This document shows positions 1-8,482 of a stretch of 64,000 nucleotides of DNA, in pieces (within the stretch, counting starts at the first letter, position 1; each line of letters starts with the position of its first letter). A program made the position numbers and the translations under genes. Source of the DNA: DASSUW01 sp963830725 (GTDB lineage Bacteria; Actinomycetota; Thermoleophilia; Solirubrobacterales; Solirubrobacteraceae); NCBI GenBank assembly GCA_963830725.1, contig CAWHNO010000016.1, positions 248,001-312,000 of the forward strand. Reading direction: 5' to 3'. The notes below the pieces were generated by a model. The model saw nothing but the letters and a program-made list of their open reading frames with translations, was not told the origin of the DNA and made no database searches.

Positions 1-119
1 TGATGGCCGAGGGCAACATCTCCGGGGCCGACGTGTCGGCGCTGCACGTGTGCGACGAGCCCGGCGAGGTGCTGGCCATCCTCGAGGACGTGCGCCACCG
101 GCGCCCGAGGGCGGCATGA
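1..119 (+). CDS. LOG-family (TIGR00730-like) Rossmann protein, C-terminal fragment
   Basis: The window opens inside a gene; the frame starting at base 3 runs to a TGA at 117-119 and gives about 38 residues. The segment with EGNISGAD followed by LHVCDEPGEVLAIL resembles the C-terminal helix of LOG/lysine-decarboxylase-like proteins (cytokinin riboside 5'-monophosphate phosphoribohydrolase family), where a similar stretch ends the Rossmann fold. The catalytic PGGxGTxxE motif would lie upstream of the window, so the call rests on tail similarity only. The stop overlaps the start of the next gene as ATGA, suggesting co-transcription. Confidence 0.45.
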   Translation, partial: MAEGNISGADVSALHVCDEPGEVLAILEDVRHRRPRAA

Positions 120-862
120 TCGGCACGGTTCGGCTGCGGGTCGCCGACGCCCACCGCGTGCGCTCGTACTACGAGACCACGATCGGGCTGCGCGACGTCG
201 ATGGCGGCCTCGGCGCGGACACCCCGCTGATCGAGCTGATCGACGACGCCGAGGCGCCGCCGGCGCCCCCTGGCTCGACCGGCCTCTTCCACCTCGCGAT
301 CCTCGTCCCCGACCGCCCCGCGCTCGCGCGCGCCGTCCAGCGCGTCGTGCAGTCGGGACAGCGCTTCACGGGCGCCTCGGACCACTTCGTCAGCGAGGCG
401 CTCTACCTGCGCGACCCGGAGGGCAACGGGATCGAGCTCTACCGCGACCGGCCGCGTTCCGAATGGGAGTACGAGCCAAGCGGGGAGCTGCGGATGGGCA
501 CGGTGGCGCTGGACGTCGAGGGCGTGATGGCCGAGTTGCCGGAGGGCGACGACGCAGGGATGCCGAGCGGGACCCGGGTGGGCCACGTGCACCTGCACGT
601 CGCGGAGCTGGGGAGGGCCGAGTCGTTCTACGCCGGCTCGCTCGGCCTCGACGTGACCGTCCGCAGCTATCCGGGCGCGCTCTTCCTCTCGCACGGCGGC
701 TACCACCACCACGTCGGGCTCAACACCTGGCAGGGCGAGGGAGCTCCGGCGCCTCCGCCGGGTTCGCGCGGACTCGAGGACTTCGAGCTGCTGCTGCCCG
801 GGGTTGACGAGTCGGTCTTGGCGGACCCGTCGGGCAACCGCGTGCGCGTGCTGGCGGGCTGA
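116..862 (+). CDS. VOC-family (glyoxalase/extradiol dioxygenase-like) protein, tandem domains
   Basis: The 248-residue protein carries two vicinal-oxygen-chelate domains. The first (about 1-115) opens with IGTVRLRVADAHRVRSYY and contains ALYLRDPEGNGIELY, a typical VOC metal-site strand. The second (about 140-248) contains VGHVHLHVAELGRAESFY and YHHHVGLNTW. Such two-domain proteins include catechol 2,3-dioxygenase-like CatE and BphC-like enzymes and usually bind a divalent metal through His/Glu; H62-type, H151-type and Glu ligands are present. The substrate cannot be told from sequence. I chose the ATG at 116 because it begins the first VOC strand and overlaps the previous stop; an in-frame extension to 50 only adds Arg-rich out-of-family sequence. 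It converges on the HNH gene across a hairpin element. Confidence 0.8.
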   Translation: MIGTVRLRVADAHRVRSYYETTIGLRDVDGGLGADTPLIELIDDAEAPPAPPGSTGLFHLAILVPDRPALARAVQRVVQSGQRFTGASDHFVSEALYLRDPEGNGIELYRDRPRSEWEYEPSGELRMGTVALDVEGVMAELPEGDDAGMPSGTRVGHVHLHVAELGRAESFYAGSLGLDVTVRSYPGALFLSHGGYHHHVGLNTWQGEGAPAPPPGSRGLEDFELLLPGVDESVLADPSGNRVRVLAG

Positions 863-867
863 ACTTC

Positions 868-1008
868 AACTGCGCTTGTAGGGAGGCGTGAGCGGCCGAT
901 CCAGGCCGCGCGCCAGGCCGATGGCGCCTGTAACCGGCATATGTCCGGTCAAGGCGCCATGGACCTCGCCTCGGCGTCGATTCGCCGCTTCCCCACCCAG
1001 CAGCAGTT
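868..1008. repeat. Hairpin-bearing intergenic element, copy D (AACTGC-ended)
   Basis: This gap between convergent genes begins with AACTGCGCTTGTAGGGAGG (868-886) and ends at 991-1008 with the inverse of AACTGCTGCTGGGTGGGG. A strong internal hairpin spans 921-960: ATGGCGCC pairs with GGCGCCAT (953-960) and ACCGG (933-937) with CCGGT (945-949). The layout of AACTGC ends around internal stems recurs at 9887-10096, 33688-33882, 44964-45235 and 63399-63579. It may serve as a bidirectional terminator or a small mobile repeat. The right end lies 8 bases from the HNH stop codon. Confidence 0.6.
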
Positions 1009-1016
1009 CGCCCGCG

Positions 1017-1418
1017 TCACCCAAGCCCTAGACGGCGCAGTTGCCCATCGAGGTATGGCCGCGCCCGCCGCTGCCCACCCCGCTCGGCGATCGCGTCCCG
1101 CAGCGCCACCAGCGTGCGCGCCACCACGTCGCGGTTCGGCTCGAGCCCACGCGCCTCGCAGTCCTCGAGCCAGGCCACCGGCGTCATATGCCCGCGGGCC
1201 CGGTTGCAGGGCCGGCAGGCGGCGAGCTCGTTCTCCGGCCACGCCGGGCCGCCCTTCAGACGCGGGATCAGGTGCTCGAGCGACAGATCGCGGTCCCCGT
1301 CGGCCAGCGGCCTGCGGCACCACACGCACTCGCCGCCGTCGCGCTCCAGGATGCGCCGCAGTCGCTCGGCGCGGGGGAGGTCGGGCGGGAGGCCTACGTC
1401 AGCGATTCGTGCACCCAC
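1017..1418 (-). CDS. HNH endonuclease
   Basis: A roughly 133-residue protein with a compact HNH nuclease core: CVWCRRPL (first zinc pair), LSLEHLIPRLKGG (HNH His followed by the PR-x-x-GG turn), NELAACRPCNRARG (Asn plus second CxxC and the RG end). This is the HNH_5-type arrangement in free-standing actinobacterial nucleases of unknown target. No target-recognition domain is visible, so it could be a homing-like nuclease, a restriction component or a repair enzyme. The start is uncertain: GTG at 1418 overlaps the upstream gene by 25 bases, and a further in-frame start lies at 1460. It is the last gene of the sigH-side minus-strand run and directly abuts repeat element D. Confidence 0.75.
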   Translation of the reverse strand: MGARIADVGLPPDLPRAERLRRILERDGGECVWCRRPLADGDRDLSLEHLIPRLKGGPAWPENELAACRPCNRARGHMTPVAWLEDCEARGLEPNRDVVARTLVALRDAIAERGGQRRARPYLDGQLRRLGLG

Positions 1419-1756
1419 TCGCCGTCGCGGCGCCCGAGCGTCAGGCGCTCGTCTCCACAACGGAACACCGCCTGGTCTTCGTCGGTGCCCGGGCGGTCGA
1501 GCACCTCGATGAGCGTGAGGTCGGGCGGCTCGGCGCCGCCGCGCTCCTCCGAGTAGATGCGCCGCGCAGCGGCCTCGAGCGTGTCGCGGTCCCAGCCGCG
1601 GTCGGCCGCGGCGGCCGCCGCAAGGTCGCGGTTGACCTGCTCGAGCGAGCGCTCGAAGGCGGGGCGCGAGCGCTCGAGCTGGCGCTTGCGCGCGAAGTAC
1701 CCGCCGATGGCCAGCAGCAGCAGGACGACGATGACGATGATCAGCCAGGTCGGCAC
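1394..1756 (-). CDS. Small membrane-anchored protein of unknown function
   Basis: The 120-residue product starts with MPTWLIIVIVVLLLLAIGGY, a single N-terminal transmembrane helix, followed by a basic stretch (FARKRQLERSR) that would face the cytoplasm and a helical region rich in Glu, Arg and Ala. The C-terminal half (about 75-120, with LTLIEVLDRPGTDEDQAVF) looks like a small beta-rich domain. I do not recognise the family. It begins 7 bases after the sigH-like stop codon and is probably co-transcribed with it, so a link to envelope stress or to sigma-factor control is conceivable but not shown. Confidence 0.6.
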   Translation of the reverse strand: MPTWLIIVIVVLLLLAIGGYFARKRQLERSRPAFERSLEQVNRDLAAAAAADRGWDRDTLEAAARRIYSEERGGAEPPDLTLIEVLDRPGTDEDQAVFRCGDERLTLGRRDGEWVHESLT

Positions 1757-1763
1757 GGCGCCA

Positions 1764-2414
1764 TTACAGCACGACGTTGCGCGAGGTCAGGTGCGCCCCG
1801 ACCTTCCGCTTGACGCGCTGGAGCGCGTTGTCGACGGTCTTGCAGTCGCAGCCCAGCTTCTCGCCGATGGCGGTGTAGGAGTAGCCGTCGAGGTAGAGCG
1901 AGAGCACGCGCGACTCGAGCTCGGAGAGCACCGTCGACAGGCAGGCGACCAGCGAGCGCAGCTCCTCGGACGAGATGACCTGGTTGACCGGATCGTGGAC
2001 GGTCGAGCCGGGCAGCACCTCGTCGAGCGTCGGCTCGGAGTCCGACGCGCCGGCGGGGGCGGCGGAGAACGACACGTAGCCGTTGAGCGGCGTGTGCTTG
2101 TTGCGGGTTGCCGTCTTCACCGCCGTGATGATCTGGCGCGTGATGCACAGCTCGGCGAAGTTGCGGAAGCTCGACTCGCGGTCGCTGCGGAAGTCGCGGA
2201 TCGCCTTGTAGAGGCCGACGAGCCCTTCCTGGATGAGGTCCTCGGAATCGCCGCCGACGAGGAAGTACGACGACGCCTTCAGGCGCACGAACGAGTAGTA
2301 GCGCCGCACGAGGCGGTCGTAGGCGTCCGCGCTTCCCTGTTTGGCCAGCGCGATGAGATACCCATCCTCAAGTTGTACTTGAGCCTGAGCTCTAGTTGGA
2401 GACAGCCTGGCCAC
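1764..2414 (-). CDS. sigH: RNA polymerase sigma factor, SigH (Bacillus sigma-H) type
   Basis: The product resembles Bacillus sigma-H closely along its length: DLIQEGLVGLYKAIRDF (region 2.1/2.2), FAELCITRQIITAVKTATR (2.3/2.4), KHTPLNGYVS, and a region 4 helix-turn-helix LDGYSYTAIGEKLGC followed by KTVDNALQRVKRKVG. It would direct core RNA polymerase to a dedicated promoter set. In Bacillus sigma-H controls the transition to stationary phase; the role here is unknown. Two GTG starts are possible (2420 and 2414); GTG at 2414 is preferred because GGAAGG lies at a normal distance upstream. A longer frame back to 2507 adds sequence outside the family. It follows cysS-rlmB as in Bacillus, and a TATAAC box lies upstream near 2527-2532. 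Confidence 0.9.
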   Translation of the reverse strand: MARLSPTRAQAQVQLEDGYLIALAKQGSADAYDRLVRRYYSFVRLKASSYFLVGGDSEDLIQEGLVGLYKAIRDFRSDRESSFRNFAELCITRQIITAVKTATRNKHTPLNGYVSFSAAPAGASDSEPTLDEVLPGSTVHDPVNQVISSEELRSLVACLSTVLSELESRVLSLYLDGYSYTAIGEKLGCDCKTVDNALQRVKRKVGAHLTSRNVVL

Positions 2415-2547
2415 GATCACACCCTTCCGGAACCCGCAAACTGGGTCCTTTTGTCGTGGCGCACTCCTCCCCCGGCGCCCTAATCCCCTGAGCTGAGGAC
2501 CCATCAATAACCCTCAAGCTCAACGTTATAGCGGGAGAGTTGCAGGC

Positions 2548-3343
2548 TTATGTGGACGTGTCAAGCCGTGTCTGCAAGATCTGGTACAGCAGGACCGCCG
2601 CCGTAGCGCTCACGTTGAGCGACTCGATGCGGCCCCGCAGGGGCAGCGAGACGAGGTCGTCGCAGGCGGCGGCGACCCGCGGCCGCAGTCCCTTCCCCTC
2701 GGCTCCGAGCACGAGCACGACGCCCCCGGAGTAGTCGGGCGCCTGGTAGGCCGTGCGCGCGCCGGCCGCCGCGCCGTAGCACCAGGCGCCGGTCTTCTTG
2801 GCGTCGGCCAGGAAGTCGGCCAGGTTGCGCACGCGGGCGACGGGAAGGTGCTCCACCGCGCCGGCCGACGCCTTGCAGACCGCCGCCGTGACCTCGGCCG
2901 ACCGCCGCTCGGGGATCACGACCCCCGTCGCGCCCACCGCCTCGGCCGTCCGTGCCACGGCGCCGAGGTTCTGGGGATCGGTGACCTCGTCGAGGGCGAC
3001 GATCAGCGGCTCGGGCGCCGCCAGCAGCTCGGCCGCGTCGGCGTAGGGATACGGGTCGACCTCCGCGCAGACGCCCTGATGGGCGTCGGAGCCGCAGCGA
3101 GCCTCGATCTCGTCGGCTTCCACCACGGCCACCGGCGCCCCGGACCACCCGTCGCGCGCCGCCCCTTCGGTCACCCAGGCGCGATGGACCCTCCGGCGGC
3201 CGCGCAGCGCCTCACGAACCGCGTTGCGGCCGTAGATGACCGTGTGGCGGCCGGACGACGTGTCGTCGCGCCGCGGCGGGCGGCCGCGATCGTCGCGCTT
3301 CGGGCCGGCGCGATCGTCGGGCTTCGGCGCGCGCCGGCGGCGG

Positions 3344-3345
<2 letters not shown>
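2548..3345 (-). CDS. rlmB: 23S rRNA (guanosine-2'-O-)-methyltransferase RlmB
   Basis: SPOUT-fold (TrmH/RlmB) methyltransferase that would methylate the 2'-O of the P-loop guanosine of 23S rRNA. The substrate-binding domain starts VIYGRNAVREALRG; the SPOUT motifs follow as DPQNLGAVARTAEA (motif 1), VLGAEGKGLRP (motif 2) and LPLRGRIESLNVSAT (motif 3, knot). An Arg/Asp/Pro-rich linker precedes the domain, as in other actinobacterial RlmB. Oddity: from inside cysS to codon 12 of the conserved domain this frame contains no ATG, GTG, TTG or CTG codon, so the start is unresolved. The given 5' limit is where the frame leaves cysS. A nearby indel, an ATC start (about 3237), or frameshifting from cysS are the options. 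Followed by sigH. Confidence 0.85.
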
Positions 3346-4696
<1,351 letters not shown>

Positions 4697-4715
4697 GGAC
4701 GGCGGACCTTACCTC

Positions 4716-5171
4716 TCACGAGATCGTCGCCACCGCGAGGGCGGCTGCGCCTTCGCCGCGCCCGACGAAGCCCATCCCCTCGCCGGTCGTCGCCTTCACG
4801 TTGACCGAGCCGAGCACCGCGCGCAGCGAGGCATGGATGGCTTCGCGGTGCGGCGCGAGCTTGGGCCGCTCGAGCATCACGGTGGCGTCGACGTGCACGA
4901 GCTCGTGGCCGGCGGCGCGCACCCGCCCCACGACGTCGCGCAGGAGCTCCATCGAGTCGGCGTCCTTCCACGCCTCCTCGGTGTCCGGGAACAGCCGCCC
5001 GATGTCGCCCAGCCCGGCCGCGCCCAGCAGGGCGTCGGCGATCGCGTGGGCGAGCACGTCGGCGTCCGAGTGGCCCGCCAGACCGCGCTCGAACGGGATC
5101 TCGACGCCGCCGAGCACCAGCCGCCGGCCCTCCGCGAAGCGATGCGAGTCGATCCCGATGCCGGTCCTCAC
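4716..5171 (-). CDS. ispF: 2-C-methyl-D-erythritol 2,4-cyclodiphosphate synthase
   Basis: This 151-residue enzyme makes MEcPP in the non-mevalonate (MEP) isoprenoid pathway. Visible motifs are GIGIDSHRF (Asp/His zinc ligands), LAGHSDADVLAHAIADALLGA (third His and active-site region), LFPDTEEAWKDADS and the C-terminal VNVKATTGEGMGFVGRGEG. The length is normal for the family. The GTG start at 5171 overlaps the stop of the upstream PHP gene as GTGA, implying translational coupling. It works two steps after IspD, encoded just upstream on the same strand; IspE is not in the window. Confidence 0.95.
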   Translation of the reverse strand: MRTGIGIDSHRFAEGRRLVLGGVEIPFERGLAGHSDADVLAHAIADALLGAAGLGDIGRLFPDTEEAWKDADSMELLRDVVGRVRAAGHELVHVDATVMLERPKLAPHREAIHASLRAVLGSVNVKATTGEGMGFVGRGEGAAALAVATIS

Positions 5172-5996
5172 CCGACGGGCTCCAGGCGCCGCTCCCGCCG
5201 CTCGAAGACCGCGATCTCGCCGACGCCGACCTGCTCGAGCAGCTCGAGGGCTCGCTCGTACTCGAAGCCGAGCTGCTCGGCCGTGTGGGCGTCGCTCGAC
5301 AGCGCGATCGGACAGCCGTGCGTCGACCAGCATCTCCAGGAACGGCACCGCCGGGTACTGCTCGCCGACCGGCTTGCGCCAGCCGGCGGTCGACAGCTCG
5401 ACCGCCACGCCGGTGTCGGCGAACGCCTCGACGGCGGGCTCGTAGTAGCGCCTCAGGTCGCCGTCGGGGATCGGCGCGGCGCGGCCCCAGACCTTCACGA
5501 GGTCCGGGTGGCCGATGATGTCGTAGAGCCCGGAGCGGGCCGACTCGGCGACGGTGTCGAAGTAGCGCCGCCAGACCTTCTCGGGCGACTCGCCGGCGCC
5601 CCAGACGGAGTACTCCTCGGTGTCGAGCGAGAGGTCGCGCAGGAAGTGGATCGAGCCGACCACGTAGTCCCAGTCGCAGCGGTCCAGCACGGTGGCGATA
5701 CGGTCCTCGCGGCCGGGCACGAAGTCCATCTCGATCCCGAGCTTGAGGTCGGTCTCCTCGCGCACGAAGCCGCCGTAGGCGTCGAGGTCGTCGAACGCGT
5801 AGCGGCGCCAGAGCGGGTGCTCCCAGATCTCGAGCGCCGCGCTGAAGCGGTAGATGTGCTCGGCAACGCCGAGCTCGGCGATCCCGCGGTCGGTCGCCGT
5901 CTCGCGGTAGCGCTCGACGTTGGCGGGCGTGAATGCCCGCTCGAACGTCTCCTCGCTCTCGTCAACGCGAAGGTGGACGTGGTAGTCGGTCAGCAA
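5168..5996 (-). pseudogene. PHP-domain histidinol-phosphatase-like protein, frameshifted
   Basis: Two frames together encode a 275-residue PHP-fold hydrolase related to HisJ/histidinol phosphatase. The N-terminal frame has DYHVHLR (metal-binding HxH), VAEHIYRF, LGIEMDFVPG, VVGSIHFL and IIGHPDLVK. Near 5318 one extra base breaks the frame; reading on after removing it gives LSSDAH, the last PHP metal motif, and a natural stop at 5168-5170 that overlaps the ispF start. As written, the open frame instead runs on into ispF. Because the break lies before a catalytic motif, a true shift would inactivate the enzyme; a sequencing error is equally possible. The gene sits between ispD and ispF and overlaps the ispD 3' end by 35 bases. 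Confidence 0.75.
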
Positions 5997-6639
5997 GCAG
6001 GTGCTCGGCGATGGCCAGGTCGTGGGGCGTGGTGACCTTCAGGTTGGCGGGCGTGGACTCTACGACTCGGACGGTCCCGCCCGTGCGCTCGACCAGCCAG
6101 GCGTCGTCGGTCGCCTGCGCCAGCACCGCGTCGTCGACCGCCAGAGCGCGCTCGAGCACCGCGCGCCGGAACGCCTGCGGGGTCTGGATCGCCCACAGGC
6201 GCGTGCGGTCGAGCGTGGCACTGACGAGGCGGTCGGGGCCGGCCTCCTTGACCGTGTCGGTGACCGGCGCGGCCGTCACCGCGCAGTCGGCGTCCGCGAG
6301 GGCGGCGAGCGCGGCGCGGAAGTGGTCGGGGGTCACGAGCGGGCGCGCGGCGTCGTGGACCACGACCTCGCCCGGCGGCGCCGCCGCCAGCGCAGCGCGG
6401 ACCGACTCAGACCGGGTCGCGCCACCCGCCACCACGATCACCCCCGGCCCGAATTCGTGACCGGCAACGATGTCGTCGCCGGGCGGCGCGGCGACGACGA
6501 CGTCCTCGATGCCGGCTGCCCCGAGCGCCTCGAGCGACCACTCGAGCATCGGACGGCCGGCCAGAACGACGAACGCCTTGGGCCGTCCGGCGCCAAGGCG
6601 TTCTCCGCTGCCGGCGGCCACGAGGAGCGCGACCGCCAT
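5962..6639 (-). CDS. ispD: 2-C-methyl-D-erythritol 4-phosphate cytidylyltransferase
   Basis: A 225-residue nucleotidyltransferase transferring CMP to MEP in isoprenoid synthesis. It starts MAVALLVAAGSGERLGAGRP, the Gly-rich CTP-binding loop with the conserved Arg and Lys (RPKAF). Further signatures are VVVHDAARPLVTP, VTDTVKEAG, TPQAFRR and a C-terminal NLKVTTPHDLAIAE. The length is standard. It lies 18 bases after carD, is followed by the PHP gene (35-base overlap) and ispF, and the carD-ispD-ispF-cysS order is familiar in actinobacteria. Confidence 0.95.
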   Translation of the reverse strand: MAVALLVAAGSGERLGAGRPKAFVVLAGRPMLEWSLEALGAAGIEDVVVAAPPGDDIVAGHEFGPGVIVVAGGATRSESVRAALAAAPPGEVVVHDAARPLVTPDHFRAALAALADADCAVTAAPVTDTVKEAGPDRLVSATLDRTRLWAIQTPQAFRRAVLERALAVDDAVLAQATDDAWLVERTGGTVRVVESTPANLKVTTPHDLAIAEHLLADRLPRPPSR

Positions 6640-6657
6640 CTCCGAAGTGCGGGGCGC

Positions 6658-7242
6658 CTAGGAGGCGGCCGCCAGCTTGTCCGAGCGCGTCAGGAGGTCG
6701 TCGAGGTAGGCCTCGGCCTCGTCCTCGGTCTTCTCCAGCGCGTACATCATCTCCGAGGCGAGGATCTTCTTGGCTCGCGTGTACATCTGCTTCTCGCCCG
6801 TCGACAGACCCTTGTCCTGCTCGCGCACGGCGAGATTACGGACCACTTCGGCGAGCTCGTATATGTCGCCGGTCTTGATCTTGTCGCGGTTGTGCTTGAA
6901 GCGCCGGTTCCAGTTCTTGGGCATCTCCGACACGTCGTCGGAGAGCACGGCGAGCACCTTCTTGACGGTGTCCTCGTCGATGACCCGTCGCAGGCCGGCC
7001 TTGCCGGCGTTCTCACACGGGACCATCACGGTCATGTCGTTATGAAGGATCTTGATCGTGAGGTACTGGCGCGATTCGCCGAGGATCTCCTTCTCTTCCT
7101 TCTTGATGACCTGACCGGCCCCGTGATGGGGATAGACGACGTTGTCACCGATCTCGAAATCGATGCACTCCGCTTCGCGGGTGATCTCGAGATCCTCGAT
7201 CTGCTCGGTAGCTGTCTCAGTGGGGATGGTGTCCTCCTTCAT
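6658..7242 (-). CDS. carD: CarD-family transcriptional regulator
   Basis: This 194-residue protein binds RNA polymerase beta through an N-terminal Tudor-like domain and stabilises promoter open complexes, a global role in growth and stress. The N-terminal domain is recognisable from FEIGDNVVYPHHGAGQVIKKEE and LTIKILHNDMTVMVPCE; the C-terminal helical DNA-binding domain has MPKNWNRRFKHNRDKIKTGD and LSTGEKQMYTRAKKIL. An acidic, Thr/Glu-rich 30-residue N-terminal tail precedes the Tudor part and is longer than in Mycobacterium CarD. The ATG at 7242 was chosen because the longer frame upstream lies antisense to the 3' end of disA. The gene is 49 bases downstream of disA and upstream of ispD. Confidence 0.93.
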   Translation of the reverse strand: MKEDTIPTETATEQIEDLEITREAECIDFEIGDNVVYPHHGAGQVIKKEEKEILGESRQYLTIKILHNDMTVMVPCENAGKAGLRRVIDEDTVKKVLAVLSDDVSEMPKNWNRRFKHNRDKIKTGDIYELAEVVRNLAVREQDKGLSTGEKQMYTRAKKILASEMMYALEKTEDEAEAYLDDLLTRSDKLAAAS

Positions 7243-7291
7243 CAGGGCTCGTCCGGCTGCCGGACTGCCGTACGACTCGCGCAACGCGCGC

Positions 7292-8407
7292 TCATGTCTG
7301 CAGGTAACGGTCCACGAGGTTGATCTCCTGTAGGCGGCGAAGGCCCTCGCGGATGTCCTTCGCCCGGATCTCTCCGACGCCGTCGACCGACTCCAGCTCG
7401 GGGTCGGTCGCGGCAAGGATCTCGTCGAGCCCACGGAACTCGCGAACGATGTTCTGCACCACCAGCTTCGGAAGCCGGGGGATGCGGCCGAGAATGCGAT
7501 AGCCGCGGGGCGAGACGGGATAGTCGAGAGTGTTGACCTTGCGGTCATACCCGAGCAGCTCCGCCAGCCGCCCGAAGTCCAGCAAGTCTTGATGGGCGAG
7601 CCGCGCGATGCCGTCGAGCGCGACGGCGAAAGCGTCGTCGCGCGGCTCTGCCAGGTAGTCGTGAAGGAGCGCCGCCTTGTCGCCGGCGACACCGACCATC
7701 GTCTCCTCGAGCTGCATCTCGATCAGCCGGCCCTCCGAGCCGAGCTCGACGATGTAGCGCTCGATCTCCACGGCCATGCGAGTCACCAGCTCGGCGCGCT
7801 GGAGCACGGTGAGGACGTCGTGCAGCGTGACGCCGCCCTCGAACTCGAGCGCGGTCAGGCGCGTTGAGACCTGGTCGAGGCGGCTGCGGTACTTGTCGAG
7901 GGTCGCGAGCGCCTGGTTGGCCTTGGCCAGCACGGCGGGGATCTCCTCGAGGATGTACTTCGCGCCGTCGACGTAGAGGCTGACCACGTCGCGCCGTTGG
8001 GACACGGCGATCACGAGCGCGTCGGTCTGCTTGGAGACACGCTCGGCGGTGCGGTGGCGGGTGCCGGTCTCCATCGAGAGGATCGTCGGGTCGGGCATCA
8101 GCTGGACGTTGCACCAGGCGATCTTGGTCGCCGTGCCGTTGAGCGCGATCGCCCCGTCCATCTTGGCGAGCTGGTAGATCATCGCCGGCGAGTAGTCGAT
8201 GTCGAGCTTGATGCCGCCGGAGAAGAGAAAGGCCAGCTCGTCGGGGTCGCCGATAACCAGCAGGCCGCCGGTGCGGGCGTGGACGATGTTGTCGATGCCC
8301 TCGCGTACCGCGGTGCCCGGCGCGACCATCTCCAGAGCCTTGACCAGCCGGGGCTCCTGCCGCGCTTCGAGCTCAACGAGCTCCTCCCCGGATCGCGGCG
8401 TCATCAC
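7292..8407 (-). CDS. disA: DNA integrity scanning protein DisA (diadenylate cyclase)
   Basis: A 371-residue enzyme that makes the second messenger c-di-AMP from two ATP while scanning DNA for branched structures. The DAC domain shows the catalytic DGA (84-86) and the GTRHR loop (115-119). A helical linker follows, and the C-terminal helix-hairpin-helix DNA-binding domain contains LDEILAATDPELESVDGVGE and RAKDIREGLRRLQE. Length and domains match Bacillus and Mycobacterium DisA. It is downstream of radA as in both groups; RadA represses or partners DisA in those organisms. It has its own promoter-like region (see 8414-8463) with nested inverted repeats. The ribosome site GAGGTG lies just before ATG 8407. 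Confidence 0.97.
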   Translation of the reverse strand: MMTPRSGEELVELEARQEPRLVKALEMVAPGTAVREGIDNIVHARTGGLLVIGDPDELAFLFSGGIKLDIDYSPAMIYQLAKMDGAIALNGTATKIAWCNVQLMPDPTILSMETGTRHRTAERVSKQTDALVIAVSQRRDVVSLYVDGAKYILEEIPAVLAKANQALATLDKYRSRLDQVSTRLTALEFEGGVTLHDVLTVLQRAELVTRMAVEIERYIVELGSEGRLIEMQLEETMVGVAGDKAALLHDYLAEPRDDAFAVALDGIARLAHQDLLDFGRLAELLGYDRKVNTLDYPVSPRGYRILGRIPRLPKLVVQNIVREFRGLDEILAATDPELESVDGVGEIRAKDIREGLRRLQEINLVDRYLQT

Positions 8408-8413
8408 CTCTTG

Positions 8414-8463
8414 ATTCTAGCAGTTGGTTTAACGGTGTCTAAACCCCAGTGTGACGCCAACTG
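8414..8463 (-). promoter_or_regulatory. disA promoter with nested inverted repeats
   Basis: On the minus strand a -10 box TAGAAT (8414-8419) and a -35 box TTAGAC (8437-8442) are separated by exactly 17 bases, a good sigma-A-type promoter 7-35 bases before the disA start. Overlapping it are two nested inverted repeats: inner arms GGTTTA/TAAACC (8426-8431 and 8440-8445) and outer arms CAGTTGG/CCAACTG (8421-8427 and 8457-8463). The arrangement suggests a repressor or activator site controlling disA separately from radA. The binding protein is unknown. Confidence 0.6.
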
Positions 8464-8482
8464 GATCGGTTCAGATGGCCGC

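Noticed and set aside
868..1008. Possible CRISPR or tRNA-like structure in the hairpin elements.
   Set aside because: There are no regular direct repeats with spacers and no T-loop or anticodon-like sequence; the structure is inverted-end with internal stems.
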